The notes beneath the pieces were generated by a model. It searched no databases and was not told the origin of the DNA. It was given only the letters and a program-made list of their open reading frames with translations. A program made the translations under genes and the position numbers. A DNA stretch of 64,000 nt from Vibrio ouci (GTDB lineage Bacteria; Pseudomonadota; Gammaproteobacteria; Enterobacterales; Vibrionaceae): assembly GCF_004551525.1 (NCBI RefSeq), contig NZ_SATR01000028.1, positions 1 to 64,000 of the forward strand, in the 5' to 3' direction. Of the stretch, positions 52,006 through 61,274 are shown one piece after another; position 1 is the first letter of the stretch, and each line of letters begins with the position of its first letter.

Positions 52006-54705
52006 TTAATGTTTCAAAGTGTTAGTGTTCGTCATAAAGAAGCCTATTTTTATATAGTCTTCTTCTGCGCCTTCTATATTGGTGTCTGTAGCCATGTACA
52101 TTCCAAACTCATAGACAGGGAACTCTTCGCTGATTTCAAATCCGTTGACTCGACCATAATAGCCTTGAGAGCCACTCCATGAACGGCTGGTTAACGTTTC
52201 TAAGCCTTTTGTATATGATTTGCTGTTGCTGAAACCAAAGTTTCTGTAATTCAGCCCTACCTCTGCTGTCTGGGAGAGGGATTCCCCACTCCCCTGACCT
52301 TCTTCTAAATAAGTGGTTACAGTCATACCCACTTCCAAGTATTGGTCAGGTGTTGGAGGCGGAGAATGATACGTGCTTTCTTGTGCATCTGGATATCTTT
52401 CATAAACATCGTTTATTCCTGGATACTCTAGAGGTATACCTTTGGGCGCAAATAGATGGTCATAAGAAAACAGCTTTCCTCCCGTTTCATCATTTACTTG
52501 ATTATATGTTGAAAGGTTTACATAAGAGCTCAATGGCGTTCTAGGGAACATATATCTCGTTGCAGTGCCTATAGCATCCGCCAACTCATTTGGCGCTGAA
52601 AGTATTTTGTACTCGTAGCTGTCATATGGAGTTACTTCAAAGTGGAGAAAAGCGTCTCCGGTTGTATTGCCTGCTGTATTCGAGGTGGTTTTCGTCACGG
52701 AGAGTTGCTGACTAAAAATCTCACTAACAGTGGAGCTTATTGCATAGCTAAATACTGGGGTCGTTATTCCAGAACTTGTCCCCGCAGAAGATGTTGAAGT
52801 CAGGCTATATGACTCGCCCGTTTCAGTGGAATGATAAAATTCTTGATTAGGTTTCATAGACTCGAACAAGTTCGCATAATATGGAACAGGATCCATTGCT
52901 TCAAGCAGTATAGGCGCTGACACTTTGACCTCGTGTCCGCCTACATACTTAGCATTAATTGATACTTGGTTCGGATCAACCGTATTTAAGCTTGGGTAAG
53001 CCGAGTGATAATTGGTTGCGATCTCTACTCTAGAGGTAGGGAAAAATGTAGGTTGTGAAATGTACGCTCTGTTCAAGCCTGATTTATATCCGTAAAAGCC
53101 GCCGTTTATATCGACAACATCCTCAAAGGTACTATTGTCCACATCGATCAATTGTACTGTTCGAAGTGAGTATTTATCGTTGTCCCGATTGATTCTTGCC
53201 AGTATCAGCTCTTCACCTTCAGATCGGACTAGTTGCGATTCTGATGGCGATGCAGCTAATAAATTGTTTTTAGTTTGGTATTCGCTAAAATCTTCTGCAA
53301 AGTTACCAACTCGCCACTCGAGTGTTACATTTGACGCCTCACCTAAGTCCCATCGCCCGACTTTGGATAATTTATTGGCTCTTGATGGATCAAAGACAAA
53401 AATCTTACTAGCGTAGGCAATGTAATCTTGTCCTATGCCAAGTAGATCAGCAGCAGCAATGGATGTTTGCGCATAGAAGCTTTCCTCTTTCCACTTACTT
53501 TCACTCCAATCAAAGGCAGCGAAAGGCTCTGAAGAGTATGTCGTACTATCTATTTCGTTGATATTAATGACATGAGTACCAAGTGTACGTTTAACGTCCA
53601 CATGAACCCCACCTAAGATTAACTGATCACGATTTTGTCCGTTGATCTTTGCACTGGCTATTGCTTGAGGGCAGAAATATTCAGATAACTCGGTATATGG
53701 ATTATTGATGAGAGTGTTGTAACCCTCCGTACCGAGTTTAACGATGTGAACTTCGCGCTCGAAGCAATGGTATTCTTTAGCGGGATCCTCTGGAATCCAA
53801 GGGTAGGCATATGTACGTTTGAGGAATATTAACTGTTCGCCTGGCTCCGTTCTAAATTCGCCTTTTGCAAGGGATATACTACCGTATTCTTCCTTTGAAA
53901 ACTCTGGACGGAGTGCATAGGACGCAAGCAGTGTACCACTTGAAGAATCAGTTAGGTTTTCGAGAGTAAACACGTATACCCTGCCGTTATAAGAAGCAGC
54001 AAGTAGTTCAGAGTAGCCATCCCCATCAATGTCTAAGAAAGTGGAATCAAGTCTATGTGTCTGCTTAAGCTTTTCGTCACTTGGAATAGGGAAATTACTG
54101 CCTGTATCGGTATGTAGTGTGTTGGAAACTTTACCTTGGGGTGTATCAAATGTTAGATGAAGTTTAGCAATGTCACCTGATCTTACTAGCTCTAAGGCCG
54201 CACTACCACTCGCAAATAATTTTGACTCTTGTCCATAAAGAAAGGTTGCTCTGTGAATATTTGATCTCAGAATTTCTCCGCCTACAACACTTTTCCCAAA
54301 GCTATGGGACTGCTCGGCTGATAAGTCATTTTGATTATCAATGTAACTCGTACTCTCTAAGGGGAGCTGGTTTTCGCTTACTCCGTATGGGTCTGTTTGG
54401 TAAAACAAATAGTCTTGGTTTTCTTCGCTTTTAGGGAAATTTGTAAAGCCTAACTGATCCTGAACGACAGGGGTAATAAATGTTTCCTGTGGCTTATAGT
54501 TTGAATTTGGCAAACCATTTACAGGATCAAACGGTCGTTTATCTACTGAATAAATATTGAATCCGAGCTGATGAAGTGCCTCTGTGTACTCATCATTGTC
54601 AATTGGTATTTCCGCAAGGCTCGTACTGGCATACGTTGAAAAACTGGATGCAGTAAGTGCGACGCTAATTACTGAAAGTGGAAATAGAAACCTACGCATA
54701 ATCAT
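52006..54705 (-). CDS. Large secreted protein with beta-propeller-like and Ser/Thr-rich regions
   Basis: Protein of 899 residues with a signal peptide (hydrophobic LFPLSVISVALTASSFSTYA). Residues ~180-560 contain FG-GAP/VCBS-like blades, notably FLDIDGDGYSELLAASYNGR with a DxDxDG calcium loop and LIDVDNSTFEDVVDINGGF. Residues ~650-710 are very rich in Ser and Thr with an alternating pattern (SLTSTSSAGTSSGITTPVFS), as in amphipathic beta hairpins. The C-terminus (FGFSNSKSYTKGLETLTSRS, then EEFPVYEFGMYMATDTN) belongs to no family that I know. Secretion is supported; a pore-forming or adhesive role is speculation. It stands alone, and its codon use is more AT-rich than that of its neighbours. 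Confidence 0.72.
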   Translation of the reverse strand: MIMRRFLFPLSVISVALTASSFSTYASTSLAEIPIDNDEYTEALHQLGFNIYSVDKRPFDPVNGLPNSNYKPQETFITPVVQDQLGFTNFPKSEENQDYLFYQTDPYGVSENQLPLESTSYIDNQNDLSAEQSHSFGKSVVGGEILRSNIHRATFLYGQESKLFASGSAALELVRSGDIAKLHLTFDTPQGKVSNTLHTDTGSNFPIPSDEKLKQTHRLDSTFLDIDGDGYSELLAASYNGRVYVFTLENLTDSSSGTLLASYALRPEFSKEEYGSISLAKGEFRTEPGEQLIFLKRTYAYPWIPEDPAKEYHCFEREVHIVKLGTEGYNTLINNPYTELSEYFCPQAIASAKINGQNRDQLILGGVHVDVKRTLGTHVININEIDSTTYSSEPFAAFDWSESKWKEESFYAQTSIAAADLLGIGQDYIAYASKIFVFDPSRANKLSKVGRWDLGEASNVTLEWRVGNFAEDFSEYQTKNNLLAASPSESQLVRSEGEELILARINRDNDKYSLRTVQLIDVDNSTFEDVVDINGGFYGYKSGLNRAYISQPTFFPTSRVEIATNYHSAYPSLNTVDPNQVSINAKYVGGHEVKVSAPILLEAMDPVPYYANLFESMKPNQEFYHSTETGESYSLTSTSSAGTSSGITTPVFSYAISSTVSEIFSQQLSVTKTTSNTAGNTTGDAFLHFEVTPYDSYEYKILSAPNELADAIGTATRYMFPRTPLSSYVNLSTYNQVNDETGGKLFSYDHLFAPKGIPLEYPGINDVYERYPDAQESTYHSPPPTPDQYLEVGMTVTTYLEEGQGSGESLSQTAEVGLNYRNFGFSNSKSYTKGLETLTSRSWSGSQGYYGRVNGFEISEEFPVYEFGMYMATDTNIEGAEEDYIKIGFFMTNTNTLKH

Positions 54706-54941
54706 TTATGGTACTCCGTGTTGATAAGATCATTTGGATGATATGCATTAATGTTCACTGTGTAAAATGTTATTAATCTAGTTGCACTTTTGTCAGTAAG
54801 AAAATGAACCAGAAAGCTAGGTTCGTTTGCTTAAGTGCCACTATGTCGTAAATGGAAATACCTGTTGTCAAAATGGCAACGCGCCAATCATCAGCCCATG
54901 CCCTATGATTCTCGCAAACGATTACCGTGAGCGAGGACAAC

Positions 54942-56132
54942 ATGTCACGATTTCTTCTATGCAGCTTTGCCTTTGTGCTGCTCTACCCAACAGCGATAGA
55001 CCTTTACTTGGTCGCGTTGCCTCAAATTGCCAAAGATTTAGCGGCAAGTGAATCGCAACTTCATATCGCATTTTCTATTTATCTCGCGGGTATGGCGACG
55101 ACTATGTTGTTTGTGGGCCGCCTTGCTGACCATGTTGGCCGAAAACCGATAGCGATGGCAGGAGCGGTGATCTTTTCGATTGCTTCAATGTTAGCGGGGG
55201 CATCGGAAACCAGTGACAGCTTTCTCGTCATGCGATTTTTCCAAGGGGTAGGGGCTGCGTGCTGCTACGTGGTTGCATTCGCGATTCTGCGCGATACCTT
55301 GGATGATAAAAAGCGAGCTAAAGTCTTGTCGATGCTCAATGGCATTACTTGCATGATTCCCGTATTGGCTCCGGTGATTGGTAATCTAATTATGCTTAAG
55401 TTTCCTTGGCCAGTACTTTTCACTGTTATGGCATTGATGGGGTTAGCAGTCGGCTTTCTTGCCACCGTGGTTTTGAAAGAAACCCTTCCAAAGCAGAATA
55501 GAACTGACGCTGATAAACAAGCTAACGTCCAAGAATCACTATTCGACCGGTTTTTCGTCTCACGAGTGGTGTTCACCTCACTAGCGGTAACGGCGATTCT
55601 TTCTTATGTGAACACTTCGCCAATGATTGTGATGGATACCCTTAATTTTACTCGTGGCGAGTACTCAACGGCGATGGCTTTACTTGCCATGGTGGGAATG
55701 TCGACTTCATTTTCTGCGCCAATCTTACTGAGTTACTTCAAGCAAAAAACATTGCTGATAGCGTCACAAGTTATAACTATGATGTCGGCTATCGCTATTC
55801 TCGCGGCTCACTTGAATGGCGATAGCTCGACTCTATACATGATGGGTTTTGTCTTGATCAGTATGGGTTTTTCGATGGGTTTCGGTGTGGCGATGAGTCA
55901 GGCGTTAAGCTTGTTCTCGCGTAAAGCTGGTTTGGCGAGTTCGATACTGGGTATTGCGCAGGTTTCATGTTCTGCTTTTTACATCTGGGCCATGGCTTTG
56001 CTAGGTGTCTCTGCGGTGATGATGCTGTTTATTGCATTAGCGATGGGTAGCGTTATCGGGCTCTCTCTAATAGTATTAGTGCCAAATCAGCACATTAGTG
56101 AATGCCATGAAGAAATCTCTTGCCCGTCTTGA
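54942..56132 (+). CDS. mdtL: MdtL-type multidrug efflux transporter (MFS)
   Basis: Major facilitator of 396 residues with about 12 transmembrane segments. It closely resembles E. coli MdtL over its length (SRFLLCSFAFVLLYPTAIDL, FQGVGAACCYVVAFAILRD, VLSMLNGITCMIPVLAPV, GFGVAMSQALSLFSRKAG). The MFS loop 2-3 motif is GRLADHVGRKP. ATG 54942 follows GCGAGG and aligns with MdtL; a GTG at 54927 is less likely. It overlaps the LysR gene downstream by 26 bp, the same pair as mdtL-yidZ in E. coli. Confidence 0.9.
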   Translation: MSRFLLCSFAFVLLYPTAIDLYLVALPQIAKDLAASESQLHIAFSIYLAGMATTMLFVGRLADHVGRKPIAMAGAVIFSIASMLAGASETSDSFLVMRFFQGVGAACCYVVAFAILRDTLDDKKRAKVLSMLNGITCMIPVLAPVIGNLIMLKFPWPVLFTVMALMGLAVGFLATVVLKETLPKQNRTDADKQANVQESLFDRFFVSRVVFTSLAVTAILSYVNTSPMIVMDTLNFTRGEYSTAMALLAMVGMSTSFSAPILLSYFKQKTLLIASQVITMMSAIAILAAHLNGDSSTLYMMGFVLISMGFSMGFGVAMSQALSLFSRKAGLASSILGIAQVSCSAFYIWAMALLGVSAVMMLFIALAMGSVIGLSLIVLVPNQHISECHEEISCPS

Positions 56133-57063
56133 CCTAAATTTGTTGTTCACTCTGCAATTGCTGCTGCAAGAGCAGAGTGTCACCAAAGCTGCGAAGAAGC
56201 TCAATGTGACGCCATCTACAGTGAGTAAGTCGTTAGCTAAGCTGCGAGATTGGTTTGATGATCCTCTGTTTGTGAACACGCCTCAGGGGTTAAAGCCAAC
56301 GACCCTAGCAACCAGTATGGAAGAGAGCTTGTCTGATTGGACTCAAATAGGCACTCAACTTATCTCTCGTCGTGGTGATGAAGCGCCAAGTGGTGTGACG
56401 TTTAATTTGGCGATTGAATCCCCTCTGTCGCTGATCAAAGTCGATGAGTTAACCAGCCGAATTCACCAAACTTACCCAGATTCGAAAGTGAAGTTTAACA
56501 ATTGGGATTATGACTCAATAGACGCGATTACCCGTGGCGATATTGATATTGGTTTCACTGGTCGTGAAAGCCATCCTCGCTCTAGAGAGTCGCTTGAGTT
56601 GTTGCCCTACTTCATTAACTTTGAGGTGCTGTTCTCTGATCTACCTTTGGTGTACTTACGCAAAGATCATCCTGCTTTGCAGCAAGAGTGGAACTTGGAG
56701 ACTTTTTTAAGCTATGCCCATATCAACGTGACTTGGGAGAAAAGCGAAGATTGGGCACTGGATGAGATACTGATTGAACAAGGTTATCGACGTAATGTGA
56801 GATCGACCATGGCCAGCTTTGAGCAAGCTCTATTTATTGCTGAAAAACCGGGACATGACATGTTGACCACAGCGCCTAAATATTGCCAAAGCTATTGTCA
56901 GCAGTTGCACCTGAATTTGGTTGCTCTGCCAATTCCGATAGCGGAAGAACATCAATACAAGTTGTTGATTCCTTTCACCATGATTTGGCATAAACGCAAT
57001 AACCAGAACCCGAAGATTACATGGCTAAGAGAAACGCTTAAGAGCCTGTACGGTGAACAATAA
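56107..57063 (+). CDS. yidZ: YidZ-type LysR regulator
   Basis: LysR regulator of 318 residues. The helix-turn-helix is at about 20-60 (SVTKAAKKLNVTPSTVSKSL), followed by the effector domain with FNNWDYDSIDAITRGDIDIG and FTGRESHPRSRESLELLP, both strongly reminiscent of E. coli YidZ. ATG 56107 aligns with YidZ and overlaps the end of mdtL, so it is translated from the same mRNA. It may control mdtL, but no operator is evident. Confidence 0.88.
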   Translation: MKKSLARLDLNLLFTLQLLLQEQSVTKAAKKLNVTPSTVSKSLAKLRDWFDDPLFVNTPQGLKPTTLATSMEESLSDWTQIGTQLISRRGDEAPSGVTFNLAIESPLSLIKVDELTSRIHQTYPDSKVKFNNWDYDSIDAITRGDIDIGFTGRESHPRSRESLELLPYFINFEVLFSDLPLVYLRKDHPALQQEWNLETFLSYAHINVTWEKSEDWALDEILIEQGYRRNVRSTMASFEQALFIAEKPGHDMLTTAPKYCQSYCQQLHLNLVALPIPIAEEHQYKLLIPFTMIWHKRNNQNPKITWLRETLKSLYGEQ

Positions 57064-57179
57064 CTGGCTTAGTCCGGCAAAGATGTCAGTGCCTTTAAGT
57101 CAATTTTCAGCTAAATAGTACAAATTGCCATTTATGTTATGTTATAACGTATCGGTTGTTTATAAGTTTAGCTGATTTG

Positions 57180-58400
57180 ATGAAACATTTTAGAATAGTA
57201 TTATCTGCCATTGCAGGGGTTGCGCTTTCTGCTGCGTTCTTCCTACCAACCTTCGATGAGCAGACTCCACCACCAAAAATTGTCGTCACGCCTGCCCCTG
57301 AAGCGCCGCTGAAAGACTCTGTCATACGCGTGCACTATTTCGTCAAAGTTGGCGATACGCTAAGTGATATCTTTTCTTCATGGAACATACCCTACACAAC
57401 GCTGCATAAGGTGCTTGCTGCAGATCTAGAGCACTTGCAGCTTGATACGATTAAGCCTGGTGATCAGCTTGAGTTCATTGTGGATAGCCACACTCGTCAG
57501 CTACGCTCATTGACTTACCATATCAGTTTGGTTGAGCAAGCTACCTATCGTAGAACGGATGACGGGGAGTTTGTTTATGATTTTCAAGAACTGCCGGGTG
57601 AGTGGCGTGAAGAGCTATATAGCGGCACGATCAATGGCAGCTTTTCGCTTTCTGCTCACAAGATGGGTCTGTCATCAAAGCAGATTGCCGAAATCACGCG
57701 GGTGTTGAAGGATAAGATAAATTTCTCTCGTACGCTCAGAGCCGGTGACCAGTTCGATGTGATGGTCAATAAGCAGTACCTTGGTGACCACCCAACGGGG
57801 AATAGTGAGATTCAAGCGATTTCATTTAAGCTTGCGAAAGGTGATGTCTCTGCGTTTTTAGCCAATGATGGACGTTTCTATGATCGGGAGGGTAACAGCT
57901 TAGAGCGCGCCTTTAACCGTTATCCGATAGATGCTCAATACCGCCGGATTACCTCACCGTTTAACCCTAAACGTAAGCACCCAGTGACAGGACGAATTTC
58001 GCCGCATAACGGTACGGACTTCGCCACGCCTGTAGGTGCACCCATTTATTCAACTGGTGATGGCAAAGTTGTCGCGGTGAGAGACCACCCCTATGCTGGC
58101 AAATATGTCGTTATTGAGCACAACAGTGTCTATACCACGCGTTATTTGCATCTGAGTAAGTCTCTGGTCAAGCGAGGCCAGCAGGTTAAACGTGGGCAGA
58201 AAATAGCACTGTCAGGCGCAACCGGGCGTTTGACTGGGCCACATCTGCACTTTGAGGTTCGAGTCAGGAACAGAGCTGTCGATCCAATGAAGGCCAATCT
58301 GCCATTGGCAACATCAATATCGAAGAAAGATAAGCCAGCATTCGTTGCTCGTATTGCTGAGTTTGAGGCTAAGGTGAATAGCGATATTTCTCAAGGCTAA
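57180..58400 (+). CDS. mepM: M23 murein endopeptidase (MepM/YebA type)
   Basis: Peptidoglycan DD-endopeptidase of 406 residues, needed to open cross-links during wall growth. An N-terminal membrane anchor (IVLSAIAGVALSAAFFL) is followed by an OapA/LysM-like region (KVGDTLSDIFSSWNIPYTT). The LytM domain carries HNGTDFATPVGAPI with zinc ligands at about 276 and 280, and HLHFEV near 355. ATG 57180 fits the membrane anchor; a TTG at 57156 is in frame. The gene stands alone with a strong bidirectional terminator. Confidence 0.88.
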   Translation: MKHFRIVLSAIAGVALSAAFFLPTFDEQTPPPKIVVTPAPEAPLKDSVIRVHYFVKVGDTLSDIFSSWNIPYTTLHKVLAADLEHLQLDTIKPGDQLEFIVDSHTRQLRSLTYHISLVEQATYRRTDDGEFVYDFQELPGEWREELYSGTINGSFSLSAHKMGLSSKQIAEITRVLKDKINFSRTLRAGDQFDVMVNKQYLGDHPTGNSEIQAISFKLAKGDVSAFLANDGRFYDREGNSLERAFNRYPIDAQYRRITSPFNPKRKHPVTGRISPHNGTDFATPVGAPIYSTGDGKVVAVRDHPYAGKYVVIEHNSVYTTRYLHLSKSLVKRGQQVKRGQKIALSGATGRLTGPHLHFEVRVRNRAVDPMKANLPLATSISKKDKPAFVARIAEFEAKVNSDISQG

Positions 58401-58402
58401 AG

Positions 58403-58437
58403 AAAAATGGCGAGGTGTTATAACCTCGCCATTTTTA
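58403..58437. terminator. Bidirectional terminator
   Basis: AAAATGGCGAGGT pairs with ACCTCGCCATTTT; A and T runs on each side serve the convergent endopeptidase and binding-protein genes. Confidence 0.92.
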
Positions 58438-58468
58438 TAATCGATTAGCTTTATTGTTATGAGTGTTT

Positions 58469-59200
58469 TTATTGGTATTGCTCAATTAACTCGGCTATCC
58501 GACCTGACTGTTGAAGTGCTTTAAGGCCAGCATTAAACGCAGAGAGTATCTCTTCCCGTTTAGGGTGATCTCGGCTGATCGCAATATGTAATGGGTTTAC
58601 CGCTAGAGGCTGGGCAACAAACTCAAAATCATTGATGTCCATCTGATTGGTTTTGATATACCAACGGAAAAAGATTTTATCAGCGATCAAAGCATCGATT
58701 CTTTTGGCTTTCAGCTTTCGAACGTTGGTGGCTAAACTGTCAGACTCCATTCGGTCGAAGTTTTCAGCTTGTAAGAAAGAGTCGTCATACGCATACCCCC
58801 TCAACACTCCAATTCTCTTATCATTAAGGCTAGACAGCCCCGAATAGTCGAAGCTATTGCCTTTTAAGGTAACGAAAACCAATGAGTTGGTCAGGTAAGG
58901 GTCGCTGAAGGAAAGAAAAACCAATCGCTCGCTGCTTTTCCAGACGGTGAGGGCAATATCAAAACGTTGTGTCATGACTTCGCGAAGTGCTCGACTCCAC
59001 GGTTTGATCGTATTCTTGATTTGATAACCTTGGACTGCAAAGGCTTCTGAAATAATGTCGTGAGCTAGCCCCTTTTTGTTTCCAGAATCAATGACGTAGG
59101 GCGGCCACTCATCTTGTATCGTCCAGACGACATTCACTGGCATTTGAGCATGGGCAGGCAAAACCAATAAGGTGAATAAGATAAGAGCTCGGGTAAACAT
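58469..59200 (-). CDS. Orphan amino-acid-type periplasmic binding protein
   Basis: Family 3 solute-binding protein of 243 residues with a signal peptide ending in PAHA before QMPV. The fold is indicated by WTIQDEWPPYVIDSGNKKGL, TQRFDIALTVWKSSERL, LNDKRIGVLRGYAYDDSF and an RIDALIADKIFF segment. No permease or ATPase gene is adjacent, so it may work with a transporter encoded elsewhere or as a sensory protein. The ligand is unknown. Confidence 0.82.
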   Translation of the reverse strand: MFTRALILFTLLVLPAHAQMPVNVVWTIQDEWPPYVIDSGNKKGLAHDIISEAFAVQGYQIKNTIKPWSRALREVMTQRFDIALTVWKSSERLVFLSFSDPYLTNSLVFVTLKGNSFDYSGLSSLNDKRIGVLRGYAYDDSFLQAENFDRMESDSLATNVRKLKAKRIDALIADKIFFRWYIKTNQMDINDFEFVAQPLAVNPLHIAISRDHPKREEILSAFNAGLKALQQSGRIAELIEQYQ

Positions 59201-59323
59201 ACATTGCTCCTCGCTGAGTCATTTCAATAAGTGTAGTCATTTGTGGCGAGTAGCTTTGGAACATTTATTGACTCAGCGCTGAGCATGAATGGGACTAAGG
59301 TGACTGGTTAGGATGACATCGAA

Positions 59324-59959
59324 TCAGTCTATCTCTTGCTGTAACTGTTGAAGAAATCCTTCCATATAAGCCGTTCTTTTGCGTGCTTCTTGCTTTGCAG
59401 ATTCAGTGTTCATCATTGCTTCAAGCTTAAACAGCTTATTGTAGAAGTGATCCACCGTGTAGTTTTTGTCATCCAATTCACGGTCAGTACAAAACGGGTC
59501 ATCAACTTGATATAGGCTAGCACCAAACCCAGCGCTGACTTGTAAGCAACGTGCTATGCCGACAGCCCCAAGCGCATCCAATCTATCGGCGTCTTGAACA
59601 ATCTTAGCTTCCAGCGTGGTTGGGGTTATGTTGGCGCTGTAGCTATGGGCGCAAATGGCGTGGTGAATGTCGCTGATGAACTCGCTTGGATAACCAATAC
59701 TTTGTAAATACGCAGTGGCTTTGTCAGCCGCAATGGTCGAACTTTTCGCTCTGTCTGGGTGGTTCTTGGCAAAGGTAAAGCAGTCGTGTAAGTAAGCAGC
59801 AGGCAAAACAACTTCTAGGCGAGCGTTTTCTTGTTGGCATAACTCACGCGCCGTTTTTACTACTCTCTTTACATGGCTAAGATCATGAGCTGGGTCTTGC
59901 ACCATCTCTTGGCTGATAAACTCAAACAGTCGTGGTTCAAAGCGCTGAATAATATCCAA
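59324..59959 (-). CDS. HD-domain phosphohydrolase (YedJ type)
   Basis: Cytoplasmic metal-dependent hydrolase of 211 residues that resembles E. coli YedJ. The HD-domain residues appear in DLSHVKRVV, LPAAYLHDCFTFAK, HHAICAHSYSA and KIVQDADRLDALGAVGIAR. The best start is TTG at 59959, seven bases after AGGAG; an ATG at 59998 would place that ribosome binding site inside the gene. The natural substrate is not known, though nucleotides are typical for the superfamily. Confidence 0.85.
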   Translation of the reverse strand: MDIIQRFEPRLFEFISQEMVQDPAHDLSHVKRVVKTARELCQQENARLEVVLPAAYLHDCFTFAKNHPDRAKSSTIAADKATAYLQSIGYPSEFISDIHHAICAHSYSANITPTTLEAKIVQDADRLDALGAVGIARCLQVSAGFGASLYQVDDPFCTDRELDDKNYTVDHFYNKLFKLEAMMNTESAKQEARKRTAYMEGFLQQLQQEID

Positions 59960-60140
59960 AGATTCGCTCCTAAAATTGATAGATACGCATACTAGCATGC
60001 ATGACTTTGTTAATGGGATAGTGGCGTATCACATTGTTTTTATTGTGTCTCAATGTTAGCAATCTGAGTAAGTTACGGTTGTGAGCATTAGTGAACTTCA
60101 GTAGGGTAAGTCTCTAAATTTCTGAACGAAAAGGGATACA

Positions 60141-60362
60141 ATGCGCCGCTCATTACAAGATAAAGTTATTTCAGTATGTCAAAAGAAGATTGCTCAAAAA
60201 GGCGAGGGTGTGGGTGTCTCTTTCTATGCATTTTTTGCCAACAAGAATGATGATCCTGAACTTCTGATGGAAGCCGCTACATGGTGGATTCAAACTCACA
60301 AGCTGGACCATTTTGAGAAGGCAAAGAAAATCATTGAAATGGTCTCAGCAGAACAGAGTTAA
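60141..60362 (+). CDS. Small conserved-looking cytoplasmic protein (DUF6500-like)
   Basis: Protein of 73 residues starting with ATG after AAGGGAT. It is helical in appearance (LQDKVISVCQKKIAQKGEGV, then ATWWIQTHKLDHFEKAKKII) and has no signal or membrane segment. It resembles DUF6500 as I recall that family. It lies 87 bp upstream of the SpoU methyltransferase gene on the same strand and might share its transcript. Function unknown. Confidence 0.65.
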   Translation: MRRSLQDKVISVCQKKIAQKGEGVGVSFYAFFANKNDDPELLMEAATWWIQTHKLDHFEKAKKIIEMVSAEQS

Positions 60363-60449
60363 ATCGCTTAGCCTCTTTAGCTATGCGGTGCTTTACTCTA
60401 TAATTGCCGCGCTTTTATTTGGGCTAAGCCCTCTCACTTTGGATAGATT

Positions 60450-61184
60450 ATGATTTCAAAAAACCAACTTAAATTACTTCGAGCTCTTGGCCAAAAGAAA
60501 CAGCGTAAAGCGCATGGTTTGTTTTTGGTGCAAGGAGAAAAGAACGTACTTGAGTTGGCGAATAGCTCTCTAACGGTTAAGCAAATTTTTGCGACTCAAG
60601 AGTTTCTGGATGAGAATCGTAGCGAACTAAGCAGTTTCGAATGTATTGAAGCCTCGCTTGATGATTTAACCAAAGCGAGCACGCTAGTTAGCAACAACGC
60701 GGCTATCGCTGTGGTTGAAATTCCAAGTGTAGAAACACCAAAAGCTCAGGGCTTGATGATTGCGTTAGATGGCGTATCTGACCCAGGCAACCTAGGCACC
60801 ATTATTCGTGTTGCTGACTGGTACGGCATCAAGCACATTGTGGCGAGCACTGACTGTGCTGACCCATACAACCCGAAAACCATCAGTGCGACCATGGGCA
60901 GCTTCGGCCGTGTAACGGTAAGCCAGCTTGATCTGCCAAGCTACCTAGAGCAATCGAACCTTCCTGTTTACGGTGCATTCCTTGAAGGTGAAAGCGTACA
61001 TAAAACCGAGTTTGCTGCTGAGGGGATTTTGCTGATGGGCAGTGAGTCTCACGGCATTCGTGAACAAGCTGCAAAGTTCGTGACTGATAAGATCACGATT
61101 CCAGCTTTCGGTGGTGCAGAGTCACTGAACGTAGCAATGGCGACTGGCATCATCTTGGATAACTTGCGCCGTCAGCACAGTTAA
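60450..61184 (+). CDS. SpoU/TrmH-family RNA 2'-O-methyltransferase
   Basis: SPOUT methyltransferase of 244 residues. An N-terminal substrate-binding domain begins KNQLKLLRALGQKKQRKAHG with the conserved VQGEK. The knot domain has motif 1 (ALDGVSDPGNLGTIIR), motif 2 (ISATMGSFGRV) and motif 3 (LLMGSESHGI, then GAESLNVAMATGI) for S-adenosylmethionine binding. It methylates rRNA or tRNA; the position is not predictable. The last 29 codons including the stop are duplicated with mostly synonymous changes at 63354-63440. Confidence 0.9.
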   Translation: MISKNQLKLLRALGQKKQRKAHGLFLVQGEKNVLELANSSLTVKQIFATQEFLDENRSELSSFECIEASLDDLTKASTLVSNNAAIAVVEIPSVETPKAQGLMIALDGVSDPGNLGTIIRVADWYGIKHIVASTDCADPYNPKTISATMGSFGRVTVSQLDLPSYLEQSNLPVYGAFLEGESVHKTEFAAEGILLMGSESHGIREQAAKFVTDKITIPAFGGAESLNVAMATGIILDNLRRQHS

Positions 61185-61274
61185 GAATAGATTTAGAACA
61201 TCTTTAAGCTTTCGACTCTTTGTAAGTGGATGAGTCGGGGCACCCTCCGTTACTTTTTAAATGAATGGTTATTT

